From the NCBI GenBank assembly GCA_025362825.1, contig JANYFF010000584.1, positions 1 through 16,454 on the forward strand: DNA of 16,454 nt, read 5' to 3'. The stretch's first letter is position 1. Every line of letters begins with the position of its first letter. Origin of the DNA: Polaromonas sp. (GTDB lineage: Bacteria > Pseudomonadota > Gammaproteobacteria > Burkholderiales > Burkholderiaceae_C). Of this stretch, positions 6,890 through 14,341 are shown in pieces. The translations under genes were made by a program, and so were the position numbers. The notes under the pieces were generated by a model. It ran no database searches. It was given only the letters and a program-made list of their open reading frames with translations, and had not been told where the DNA came from.

Positions 6890-9859
6890 CTAGGCTTTCT
6901 CGACATTACAAACGGTTGTTTTGGTTTCCTGCATCATCGTCACGCTGTCATACCCGTAGGTGGTACCGGTGTTGATGGCCTCGCCGCGCACAATAGGCGC
7001 CGCGCCATTCGGGTAATAAGCCAGCATGTCGGCGCCTTGCCAGCGTCCAGAAAAGTGAAAGGGCATGAAGACCGTGTCCGGCCCTACGCGCTCCGTCACC
7101 ATCGCCTGCACATTCAGCCGTGCACCCGTCGGAGTACTGACCCAGGCCCGCTCGCCGTTGCGTATGCCTTTGTCGGCCGCCACCTTGGGGTTGATTTCAA
7201 TGAACATCTCCTGCTGCAACTCCGCAAGCCAGGGGTTGGATCGGGTTTCCTCGCCGCCGCCTTCGTACTCAACGAGCCGGCCGGAGGTCATGACCAACGG
7301 GAACTTCTCATGGATCTTGTCGGCGATGTTTTTTTGCTGAACCGACTTGTACAAGGTGGGCAGACGCCAGAAGGATTTTTTATCCTCATGTGTCGGATAC
7401 TTGATCTGCAGGTCCGCGCGGTTGCCGTACAACGGTTCGCGGTGCTGCGGTATGGCGTCCGGGAAGTTCCACACCACCGCGCGCGCCTTGGCGTTGCCGA
7501 AAACGTGACAGCCGTGGTTCTTCATGGTCACGCGGATGATGCCGCCCGAGCTGTCGGTCTTCCAGTTCTTGCCTTCAGCCGCAGTCTTCTCGGCGTCGGT
7601 GAGTTCGTCCCACCAGCCAAGCTTCTTGAGCAGTACATGGTCGAACTCGGGGTAGCCCGTGGTGATGTCAGCCCCAAGCGAGTAGGACCCGTCTTCGGCC
7701 AGCAGGTTGACGCCATCCTTTTCCACACCAAAGTTGGCGCGAAAATTACCGCCGCCGTCCATTACGTGTTTTGAAGTGTCGTAGAGATTCGGCGAGCCCG
7801 GATGCTTGAGCTCAGGCGTGCCCCAGCAGGGCCATGGCAGACCGAAATAGTCTCCCGTCAGGTCGTAACCGGTTGCTGCGTCCTTGCCGCCTTTTGCGCG
7901 CAACGTCTTGACGTCAAACAGGTGCATGTTGCGCATATGCGCCTTCAATCGTTCCGGACTCTGGCCGGTGTAACCGATGCTCCAGCAAGACTTGTTGATT
8001 TCACGCAGGATGTCTTCAGGAACAGGCTCATCCATACCCCTGACCTTCTGCATCTTGTAGTTTTTGGAAAGCTCTTTGGCGAAGCCCAGCTTTTCAGCGA
8101 GCTGGTGCATGATCATGTGGTCGCTGCGGCTTTCCCACAACGGCTCAATGACTTTTTCCCGCCACTGTACCGAACGATTGGATGCCGTTACCGAGCCGCT
8201 GGTCTCAAACTGCGTGGCAGCCGGCAACAGGTAGACCGCGCGGTTGGCGTTCAGGTCTTCGGCCTTTCCCGGCATGGCGGCCATCGCGGCCGTGGCTGAT
8301 GGGTACGGGTCGATAACGACCAGCAGGTCCAGCTTGTCCATGGCCCGCTTCATCTCCAGACCGCGGGTTTGGGAATTCGGAGCATGCCCCCAAAAAACAA
8401 CACCGCGAAGGTTGGAATCCTGGTCGATGAATTCGTTTTTCTCCATCACGCCGTCAATCCAGCGGGACACAGTGATGCCGGGCTTGCCCATCATGGCAAC
8501 GGAAGCATAGCGCCCCTTGATCCACTCAAAGTCCACACCCCAGGCTTTCGCAAAATGTTTCCACGAACCTTCGGAGAGGCCGTAGTAGCCCGGAAGCGAA
8601 TCAGGATTCGGGCCGACGTCGGTGGCGCCCTGTACATTGTCATGACCGCGGAAAATGTTGGTGCCGCCGCCGGACACTCCGACGTTGCCCAATGCGAGCT
8701 GCAAAATGCAGGAAGCGCGGACGATGGCGTTGCCCGTGGTGTGCTGCGTCTGGCCCATGCACCAGACAACGGTTGAAGGCCGGTTTTTGGCCATCATCTC
8801 GGCTGCCATGTAAACACGCGCTTCAGGCACACCGCAGGCTTCTTCAACTTTGTCCGGCGTCCATTTGGCAAGTACTTCGGCCTTGACCTTGTCCATGCCG
8901 TAAACACGGTCGTTGATGTATTTGGTGTCTTCCCAGCCGTTCTTGAAGATGTGATACAGCATGCCGAACAGGAAGGGGATGTCCGAACCCGAACGGATGC
9001 GGATGTATTCATCCGCTTTGGCGGCGGTACGCGTAAAGCGCGGGTCCACCACAATCATCTTGCAGCCGGTTTCCTTCGAGTGCAACATGTGCAAAAGGCT
9101 GACCGGATGCGCCTCAGCGGCGTTGGATCCAATGTACAACGCACACTTGCTGTTTTGCATGTCGTTGTAGGAGTTGGTCATCGCACCGTAGCCCCACGTG
9201 TTGGCGACACCGGCCACCGTAGTGGAATGGCAGATGCGGGCTTGGTGGTCGCAATTGTTGCTGCCCCAGAAACTCATCCACTTACGGAGCAGGTAGGCTT
9301 GCTCGTTGTTGTGCTTTGACGAACCCACCACATAAACCGAATCCGGCCCGCTGGCCTTGCGCAGGTCAAGCATGCGCGAAGAGATCTCGTTCAGCGCGAC
9401 ATCCCAGGTGATGCGTTCATACTTGCCATTGACCAGCTTCATGGGATAGCGCAGACGGTACTCGCCGTGGCCGTGCTCGCGCAGCGCGGCGCCCTTGGCG
9501 CAATGTGCGCCCAGGTTGATGGGGGAATCAAACACCGGCTCCTGCCGCACCCACACGCCGTTTTCAACGACGGCGTCAACAGCGCAACCCACCGAGCAAT
9601 GGCTACAGACCGTTCGCTTGACCTCGATTTTTCGCGTTTCTGCGTCACCGCCTGGCGTCACTGCTGCAGCTTTTTTAACCAGCGTCAGTTGCGAAGCCGC
9701 CAGCCCGACACCCACACCAAGCCCTGAACGGCGCAGGAATGCGCGCCTGTCCATGGTCGGCAATGCCCCGGAAAGGCCGCGGGAAAGGCTTTGCACAAAG
9801 CGTGCAGAGCTGGCGCGTTGCGAAGTGTGAACAACATTCGATTTTTTGGTGAGAAGCAT
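6890..9859 (-). CDS. fdhA: Tat-exported formate dehydrogenase catalytic (alpha) subunit, Cys type
   Basis: This is the bis-MGD catalytic subunit that oxidises formate to CO2 in the periplasm. The 989-residue protein carries a Tat signal DRRAFLRRSGLGVG (37-50) with a hydrophobic stretch to about 60, after an unusually long 35-residue leader. Cys85, Cys88, Cys92 and Cys120 bind the proximal [4Fe-4S] cluster. The metal ligand is Cys210 (QARICHSTT), encoded TGC at 9232-9230 where E. coli FdnG has selenocysteine; His211 is the conserved neighbour. The start at 9859 is chosen for its GGAG box; the open frame continues upstream to 10042 but runs through the preceding small gene. A shorter start at Met36 is possible. 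It precedes fdhB by nine bases. Mo or W content cannot be told from sequence. Confidence 0.95.
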   Translation of the reverse strand: MLLTKKSNVVHTSQRASSARFVQSLSRGLSGALPTMDRRAFLRRSGLGVGVGLAASQLTLVKKAAAVTPGGDAETRKIEVKRTVCSHCSVGCAVDAVVENGVWVRQEPVFDSPINLGAHCAKGAALREHGHGEYRLRYPMKLVNGKYERITWDVALNEISSRMLDLRKASGPDSVYVVGSSKHNNEQAYLLRKWMSFWGSNNCDHQARICHSTTVAGVANTWGYGAMTNSYNDMQNSKCALYIGSNAAEAHPVSLLHMLHSKETGCKMIVVDPRFTRTAAKADEYIRIRSGSDIPFLFGMLYHIFKNGWEDTKYINDRVYGMDKVKAEVLAKWTPDKVEEACGVPEARVYMAAEMMAKNRPSTVVWCMGQTQHTTGNAIVRASCILQLALGNVGVSGGGTNIFRGHDNVQGATDVGPNPDSLPGYYGLSEGSWKHFAKAWGVDFEWIKGRYASVAMMGKPGITVSRWIDGVMEKNEFIDQDSNLRGVVFWGHAPNSQTRGLEMKRAMDKLDLLVVIDPYPSATAAMAAMPGKAEDLNANRAVYLLPAATQFETSGSVTASNRSVQWREKVIEPLWESRSDHMIMHQLAEKLGFAKELSKNYKMQKVRGMDEPVPEDILREINKSCWSIGYTGQSPERLKAHMRNMHLFDVKTLRAKGGKDAATGYDLTGDYFGLPWPCWGTPELKHPGSPNLYDTSKHVMDGGGNFRANFGVEKDGVNLLAEDGSYSLGADITTGYPEFDHVLLKKLGWWDELTDAEKTAAEGKNWKTDSSGGIIRVTMKNHGCHVFGNAKARAVVWNFPDAIPQHREPLYGNRADLQIKYPTHEDKKSFWRLPTLYKSVQQKNIADKIHEKFPLVMTSGRLVEYEGGGEETRSNPWLAELQQEMFIEINPKVAADKGIRNGERAWVSTPTGARLNVQAMVTERVGPDTVFMPFHFSGRWQGADMLAYYPNGAAPIVRGEAINTGTTYGYDSVTMMQETKTTVCNVEKA

Positions 9860-9893
9860 GAGCTCTCCGTGAAGTGATGGTCGGACCCTTGCC

Positions 9894-10103
9894 CTAGACG
9901 CGGGTGGTCTTGTAATAACGCTTGACGTGTTCCGAGAGACTGTAGCCCCCGCCTTTTTCCGGCGCGGGCGGAAGAGACTGGGCCTCGGAAGCAGGTGTGG
10001 CGACGCCACCAGGCAGGGCGACGGCAGCAGCAACGGCGGCACCGGTTGCAGCTGCGCCGAAAAAGAAACCTCGCCGCGAAGGCTTTGTCTGGCTGTCTGG
10101 CAT
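9894..10103 (-). CDS. Formate dehydrogenase region Tat-signal small protein
   Basis: The 69-residue product matches the small family named for its place beside formate dehydrogenases ('formate dehydrogenase region TAT target'). No biochemical function is established that I know of. The N-terminus has a Tat-like motif (KPSRRGFFFGAAATGAAVAA, about 7-26) followed by an Ala/Val-rich core, and a possible cleavage near PASEAQS (about 37-43). Only about 27-30 mature residues remain, ending in SEHVKRYYKTTRV, which is basic and aromatic. The ATG at 10103 has a GGAG box; longer in-frame starts to 10175 lack support. It lies 34 bases before fdhA and just downstream of the candidate promoter. A role in export or as a tiny structural subunit is conjecture. 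Confidence 0.88.
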   Translation of the reverse strand: MPDSQTKPSRRGFFFGAAATGAAVAAAVALPGGVATPASEAQSLPPAPEKGGGYSLSEHVKRYYKTTRV

Positions 10104-10146
10104 CTTGTTCTCCAAGGCTCGATGGCTATGAAATGTGTTGCATGCT

Positions 10147-10175
10147 ACTGTACGCGAGAGGGACGGCAGCCACAA
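10147..10175 (-). promoter_or_regulatory. Candidate sigma-70-type promoter for the exported fdh genes
   Basis: On the minus strand a TTGTGG hexamer (10175-10170) and a TACAGT hexamer (10152-10147) are 17 bases apart, giving three and four of six matches to the consensus. Transcription would begin near 10140, leaving a leader of roughly 37 bases before the ATG at 10103. It lies in the only gap above 100 bases in the window (10104-10231). Matches of this quality occur by chance in GC-rich DNA, so this is a proposal. Confidence 0.35.
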
Positions 10176-10190
10176 GCATGGCGGGCAAAG

Positions 10191-10200
10191 TCCCTAGGGA
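10191..10200. promoter_or_regulatory. 10-bp perfect palindrome TCCCTAGGGA, possible operator
   Basis: The palindrome TCCCTAGGGA is a perfect inverted repeat of five bases per arm, with A/T flanks on one side (read TTTTCCCTAGGGAC on the minus strand). Its centre is about 55 bases upstream of the start predicted from the candidate promoter, a distance at which activators often bind. I cannot name the regulator. A 10-bp palindrome may arise by chance in 16 kb, so its placement is the main support. Confidence 0.3.
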
Positions 10201-10231
10201 AAACGCCAGGAAGCCCGATCGCTTGGAAAAT

Positions 10232-10993
10232 TCAGGCGAGCATGTCAAACCCTTGGGCCTCGATCTCGACAAACACCTGCGTAAATGCGGCCAGCGCAGC
10301 ATAAAACCCGGCCTTCGGGTTGGCCATGACCGCGTCACACATCGCGGACAGCCATGGCATGAGGTGCATCACAAAAAATTCACGCTGCCGGGTCAGGTTG
10401 GCGATCGCCACATCATCGCCTGCAGAACTGTGAGCCCCCACGCTTCGCTGCCCCCCAAGGGGGCTATCGCTGGCTAGGGGCGGCCCGTCGCCAGCGGAAC
10501 TTTGAGCCCCCACGCTTCGCTGCCCCCCAAGGGGGCTATCGCTGGCTAGGGGCGGCCCGTCGCCAGCGATGAGGTAACGCATGACCTCGCACAGGTAGGC
10601 CACGTGGTCTTCCGTTTCGGCCATGGCTTCGTCGCGCTCAAGGCCCAGGGCTGCAAGATCAGCACGCAAGGTAGCCAGCGGCTTCTCGTTGAGGAAACCG
10701 CTGAGGTAGTGCGAGCCAAAAAGATAAACCTCGGGCTTGCCGACACCGCCAAACAGCGCGTCGTATTCGCGCGCGATTTCATCGGTGCTGCGGGCTCGTG
10801 CGGCGGCGACCAGCTCCGACCATGCGGCTTCCAGTACGGCCCCGGGCACCGGGGCCTCGGTCACAGAGACCTTCAGGCTCTCGTGGAGCGCTGCCGAAGG
10901 CGCAGCGTAATAAAGCGCGGTCAACACACCGTAGACCTCCGCGCGGGCAGTTTCTTCGTCGAGCGCAGCATGGGCGAGGGGCGCTTCATTCAT
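10232..10993 (-). CDS. TorD/DmsD-family molybdoenzyme chaperone with an in-frame repeat insertion
   Basis: TorD-family proteins bind the apo catalytic subunit and often its Tat signal, holding it ready for cofactor loading and export. The 253-residue product is all-helical in style, with the family segment EIAREYDALFGGVGKPEVYL at about 72-91 and GSHYLSGFLNEKPLATLR at about 93-110. Residues 146-193 are two tandem copies of a 24-residue low-complexity unit (GPPLASDSPLGGQRSVGA plus linker); without them the protein would be about 205 residues, the usual TorD size. The ATG at 10993 shares one base with the stop of the Fe-S gene (TGATG); the frame extends to 11062 but only inside that gene. The client is probably FdhA, FdhF or both. 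Confidence 0.88.
   Translation of the reverse strand: MNEAPLAHAALDEETARAEVYGVLTALYYAAPSAALHESLKVSVTEAPVPGAVLEAAWSELVAAARARSTDEIAREYDALFGGVGKPEVYLFGSHYLSGFLNEKPLATLRADLAALGLERDEAMAETEDHVAYLCEVMRYLIAGDGPPLASDSPLGGQRSVGAQSSAGDGPPLASDSPLGGQRSVGAHSSAGDDVAIANLTRQREFFVMHLMPWLSAMCDAVMANPKAGFYAALAAFTQVFVEIEAQGFDMLA
10425..10568. repeat. Two tandem copies of a 72-bp palindrome-bearing repeat inside the chaperone gene
   Basis: Copies lie at 10425-10496 and 10497-10568 and differ at a single base (10430 G versus 10502 T). Each copy contains two inverted repeats: AGCCCCC/GGGGGCT (10433-10439 with 10459-10465) and CGCTGGC/GCCAGCG (10468-10474 with 10490-10496); add 72 for the second copy. The unit is a multiple of three, and on the minus strand only the frame used by the chaperone gene is free of stops. 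The GC-rich hairpin style resembles dispersed intergenic repeats I recall from Comamonadaceae genomes, which I cannot check. No other copy is visible in this window. Confidence 0.93.
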
Positions 10994-13134
10994 CAGCGGA
11001 TGTCCGTAATTTTTATTTCGTTTTCTGCCGAATAGATATCGATCACGCGGCAGTCGCTGCACATCTTCAGCCGGTCCGCAGCCGCGCCCTGGAACATTGC
11101 ATGCCCGGCAAGTTTCCCGAGCATGGACTCAATCGCCTTAAGTGTGCCGAACGGTTTGCTGCAGCGTATGCAGCTGTAGGGCTGGCTCTCGTTGAGCACG
11201 CGTAGCGCCTTGCGCTGCGGCGTCAGCAGCAGGCGCGGCTGGAGCGTGATGGCATCTTCAGGGCAGGTGCTGGCGCACAGGCCGCACTGCACGCAATTCT
11301 TTTCAATGAATTTAAGCTGCGGCAGCTGGAGATTGTCCTGCAGGGCGCTGGCCGGGCAGGCACTGACACAGCTCAGGCAAAGGGTGCATGCATCCTTGTC
11401 GATGCGTAGGCTGCCGAAAGGCGAGCCCTTTTCCGGCAGCGCAATGGCTTCCGGCAAAGCTGCTGGTGCATGGGCCATGAAGTGATCCAGCGCCATGTCC
11501 AGCGTGCTGCGTTTTTCCTGCGCGACAGCAAATCGCGCTGGCGTGCCTGGCACTGCGGGCCGGTTGCGGCGCAACGCATGCAGCGCGTTGTCCAGTATTA
11601 AAACAGCGCCGGCGTCCTGAGCCGATGGAATCCGCATAAGCTGAAAATGAAGCCCGGTGTACCCAAAGCCATTTAAAAGCGTTTGCGCCACCTGCATCTG
11701 CTGCGCCAGGCCATCGAGGTAAGCGGGCGCTTCTTCGTCTGTCACCAGCACAGCCACCTGTGATGCGCCAAACGCTATGGCGCTGAGCCAGACATCCAGG
11801 CCAACGCTCGCCGTGTGCCAGAGGCCAAGCGGGATTACATGGGCTGGCACGCCGCGCACGGTTTTTTGAAGTTGCGCGGCACGGCCCAGCGCCTCAATCG
11901 CCTCGCGGCCTTTCTCCTGACTGTGGAGCAGGATGACCGGGCTGACTCCTCCCGCTTTTGTATAGGTAGAAAGCAGCGTTTTAAGCCGCACACCCTGCTC
12001 GCTGGTACGCGGATACGCATACGTCAGCGCTCCGGTTGGGCACACCGTCGTGCAGGCGCCGCAACCCACGCAGAGATGGGGATTGACGACAATCTGGTTG
12101 CGGCTTTTGTCGCTGCTGATGGCGCCTGCCGAACATATTTCCACGCAGGCATTGCAGCCCACCGTTTCGTTGCGGCTGTGCGCACATATCTTTTGCCTGT
12201 AGGCAAAAAATTTCGGCTTTTCAAACTCGCCTGTCATGCCCCGCAACTTCATGATCGTGGCCGGCAACGCTGGTGAAGCGAGCCCGTTACCTGCATCCAG
12301 CGCGAAGTAGCCTTGCGGCGGCGCGTGCAGGGTGATGAAGGCTTGCTTGCCGAGGTCAAGCACCAGGTCAAAACTTTCTGCCAGGGCCTGGGGCGGGCGG
12401 CCGAAGTCGATGGCGCCCGCCACCTTGCAAACTGCCACGCAATCCCTGTGCGAGCTGCATTTGCTGCTGTCTACCTGGTAGCTGAGGTCAATCGCGCCTT
12501 CGGGGCAAACCGCCACGCAGGCGTTGCAGCGCGTGCACAGATCCAGGTCAATCGGGTTGCTTTTGTTCCAGCTGGCTTCAAACGCGCCCAGCCATCCAGT
12601 GAGTTTTAATGCATCGCCGCTGATGACCGGGTATTTGCGTTCCTGTGCCGGGAAGCCAGCTGATGACTGGCTGGACACGCCTTGCGAAAAAATGGTCACG
12701 TCCAGTGCATCGCTTAGCAATGCCGCGACCTGCTCGGCAGCGTCCAGCGCACCGATGATGAGCAGCCGTCCGGCGCTTTTATAGGTGACGGTTGCCACCG
12801 GTTCCGCATCGGGCAGGTGCGCTGCAGCGAGAAGGGCCGCGATCTTGGGCGTCGCTTCGGCGGCATCCCTGCTCCAGCCGCCCGTTTCACGAATATTGAC
12901 AAACCGGATGACCGATGTGGCGCCTTCGGTCTGCTCACCTACCTCTGCAAACAGGCGCTTTTCCTGAGTACAGGCCACGACCAGGTCATCGCCCGACTGC
13001 AGCGCTTTCTGGAAGGCGCCAGCTTCCCGGCGGCACAGCGCCGAATGCAGTGTCAGCTTCTCATTGAGTGCCGTACCCAGTTGCTGGAACTGGAGTGGCA
13101 TGGTCTGGTTGCAGTCGCAAATCAGTGTGGGCAT
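10993..13134 (-). CDS. Multi-cluster 4Fe-4S protein of the formate dehydrogenase locus
   Basis: A 713-residue cytoplasmic protein (no signal peptide, no membrane helix) with at least six Fe-S motifs. Ferredoxin-like sets are Cys200/203/206/210, Cys327/330/334 (with Cys317), Cys355/358/361/365, Cys583/586/589/593 and Cys614/617/620/624; Cys226/232/236 is a variant set. Extra pairs are CDC at 6-8, Cys655/658 and Cys692/695. Between the two cluster blocks, about 395-520, is a cluster-free alpha/beta domain (VPAHVIPLGLWHTASVGLDVWL) that faintly recalls MvhD/HdrA-associated domains. The ATG at 13134 has an AGGAAG box; the frame is open to 13350 but lies inside the DUF3306 gene. It overlaps that gene by 74 bases and abuts the chaperone. 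Electron transfer to or from a formate dehydrogenase is inferred; the exact role is unknown to me. Confidence 0.9.
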   Translation of the reverse strand: MPTLICDCNQTMPLQFQQLGTALNEKLTLHSALCRREAGAFQKALQSGDDLVVACTQEKRLFAEVGEQTEGATSVIRFVNIRETGGWSRDAAEATPKIAALLAAAHLPDAEPVATVTYKSAGRLLIIGALDAAEQVAALLSDALDVTIFSQGVSSQSSAGFPAQERKYPVISGDALKLTGWLGAFEASWNKSNPIDLDLCTRCNACVAVCPEGAIDLSYQVDSSKCSSHRDCVAVCKVAGAIDFGRPPQALAESFDLVLDLGKQAFITLHAPPQGYFALDAGNGLASPALPATIMKLRGMTGEFEKPKFFAYRQKICAHSRNETVGCNACVEICSAGAISSDKSRNQIVVNPHLCVGCGACTTVCPTGALTYAYPRTSEQGVRLKTLLSTYTKAGGVSPVILLHSQEKGREAIEALGRAAQLQKTVRGVPAHVIPLGLWHTASVGLDVWLSAIAFGASQVAVLVTDEEAPAYLDGLAQQMQVAQTLLNGFGYTGLHFQLMRIPSAQDAGAVLILDNALHALRRNRPAVPGTPARFAVAQEKRSTLDMALDHFMAHAPAALPEAIALPEKGSPFGSLRIDKDACTLCLSCVSACPASALQDNLQLPQLKFIEKNCVQCGLCASTCPEDAITLQPRLLLTPQRKALRVLNESQPYSCIRCSKPFGTLKAIESMLGKLAGHAMFQGAAADRLKMCSDCRVIDIYSAENEIKITDIR

Positions 13135-13741
13135 GGGCTTCCTGGCTGGCCGTGGCGTCCATTGCGTCGGGCAATGAAGCGGGTTGACTGGGGGTTGGGT
13201 AGGCCGCGGCAGCGGCGCTGCCGGTGTCCGCATTTTCACAGGACTGTGACACGGTTTGCGCGCGGAGGTTATCGGCATCTTCCCGGGGCAACACTGCAGC
13301 CTGCTTTTCGGCGTCCTCTTCGTCGGCAAACAGGCCGAGGAATTTTGCACTTGTCATTTGCCGCAACATCACCTCGGGTATCGGGTCGGACTTCGAATAG
13401 TCATCGATGTAGGTGTCCAGCCCGTCCATCACATTGAAGTGCGGGTCGGCAAACAGCTTTTTTACAGCCGCGTTCCTGACGCCGGCGTCCACCCCTTTCG
13501 CCATGAAGGGCTTGAAGTCCGAGTCCTTGGTCAACAACCTGACATCGTCCAACGACAGGAGCTGCTCCTGCGGCCGAGCCACGGTTTCTGCCGCATCGGG
13601 TGTTGTAGACATCGCGCTGGCTGCAGGCTCTGCGGGCAAAATATTCCGAGAAACCACGGGCTCTTCCGGCGTCCCGCCGTTCAGGACTTCAGTCTTGCGG
13701 CGCGCCCAGCGGCCGAGAAAGCCCGGGGTGTCTTCAGCCAC
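13061..13741 (-). CDS. DUF3306 domain protein
   Basis: The 226-residue product matches the uncharacterised DUF3306 family: an N-terminal FLGRWARRKTEV segment (8-19) and a conserved core at about 70-130 (LTKDSDFKPFMAKGVDAG, then VKKLFADPHFNVMDGLD). It is acidic, has one cysteine (168), and no signal peptide or membrane segment. The region 21-60 and the last 90 residues are Ala/Pro-rich and probably disordered. The GTG at 13741 is chosen for the AGGAG box seven bases upstream; it overlaps the DUF3305 stop by eight bases. A longer ATG start at 13798 would add 19 residues with no conserved match. The last 74 bases overlap the Fe-S gene in another frame. The domain is found with DUF3305 and formate dehydrogenases; function unknown. 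Confidence 0.87.
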   Translation of the reverse strand: MAEDTPGFLGRWARRKTEVLNGGTPEEPVVSRNILPAEPAASAMSTTPDAAETVARPQEQLLSLDDVRLLTKDSDFKPFMAKGVDAGVRNAAVKKLFADPHFNVMDGLDTYIDDYSKSDPIPEVMLRQMTSAKFLGLFADEEDAEKQAAVLPREDADNLRAQTVSQSCENADTGSAAAAAYPTPSQPASLPDAMDATASQEAHAHTDLRLQPDHATPVPATGYGTQ

Positions 13742-14327
13742 GGTCGGGCTCCTGCGGCTTGAATGATTTGTCTGTGCTGACGCGGGCCGGATTGCCAAAC
13801 CGGTCCTCCAGGCTCCTGAAACTTTGCGGCCGCTGGCGGCGTTTTGCCTCTAGTACATGGTGCGCGTCGACAAACTCCCGCATCCATTGCACGACAGGCG
13901 CCGGCGCCGGCACCTGCTCGACGGTTTCCTGCGCATCCAGCCAGCGCCCGGCATCGTGATAGCTCAGGGTGACCGTTTGCGGCACAGCCATAGGTTCGTC
14001 GCCTCTACCCTCAGGCTCCTGCATCCGCCACACAACCCAGAAACAAGGTTGCTCGGTCGTGGCATTGAGGTAATAGCCCTCGGCGTCGCCGAGGTAAAGT
14101 TCCACGTTGTGTCCGGGGTGTAGCCAGCGTTCTTCCCGGTCGTCCTTGAGCAGCAGGCGCGCCTCATCGCCGAAAGCATCCTCGTGTGGCACCACATCGG
14201 CCAGCTCCCAGCGCCATGACTGCCAGCGGTTATCTATGCGCTCGCGACGCATGACAACCGCCACCGCCACGCATGGGCGGTGCAGTGACCTGTCGTCTGC
14301 AGGGGACCGCATCAGGAAATCAACCAT
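13734..14327 (-). CDS. DUF3305 domain protein
   Basis: The 197-residue product matches the uncharacterised DUF3305 family. The conserved part runs from about 20 to 140 and is rich in tryptophan: VAVVMRRERIDNRWQSWRWE (22-41), ERWLHPGHNVELYLGDAEGY (67-86) and PCFWVVWRM near 95. It has few cysteines and no signal or membrane segment, so a cytoplasmic binding or assembly role is more likely than catalysis. The start at 14327 is the first ATG; its ribosome binding site is weak, and Met6 (14312) is an alternative. The stop overlaps the DUF3306 start, so the two proteins are likely made in step and may interact. It follows the FdhF/FdsA-like gene by 62 bases. The function is not known to me. Confidence 0.87.
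   Translation of the reverse strand: MVDFLMRSPADDRSLHRPCVAVAVVMRRERIDNRWQSWRWELADVVPHEDAFGDEARLLLKDDREERWLHPGHNVELYLGDAEGYYLNATTEQPCFWVVWRMQEPEGRGDEPMAVPQTVTLSYHDAGRWLDAQETVEQVPAPAPVVQWMREFVDAHHVLEAKRRQRPQSFRSLEDRFGNPARVSTDKSFKPQEPDRG
13749..13753 (-). promoter_or_regulatory. Ribosome binding site that decides the DUF3306 start
   Basis: AGGAG on the minus strand lies seven bases before GTG at 13741. No comparable box precedes the ATG at 13798, so this site favours the shorter protein, which begins directly at the conserved FLGRWARRK segment. Confidence 0.65.
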
Positions 14328-14341
14328 GCCTGCAGTGTACG

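Noticed and set aside
9230..9232. Selenocysteine at the formate dehydrogenase active site (also checked at 16088-16090)
   Set aside because: Both codons are TGC for cysteine, not TGA, so no selenocysteine insertion is needed.
9860..10042. Upstream extension of fdhA by 61 codons
   Set aside because: It overlaps the small Tat-signal gene, is Pro/Arg-rich, and the ATG at 9859 has a good GGAG box.
10425..10568. CRISPR-like or transposon reading of the 72-bp repeat
   Set aside because: The copies are directly adjacent with no spacer, there are only two, and there is no transposase or cas gene.
13135..13350. Upstream extension of the Fe-S protein by 72 codons
   Set aside because: It runs inside the DUF3306 gene in another frame and has no family-like sequence; the ATG at 13134 has an AGGAAG box and begins the conserved part.
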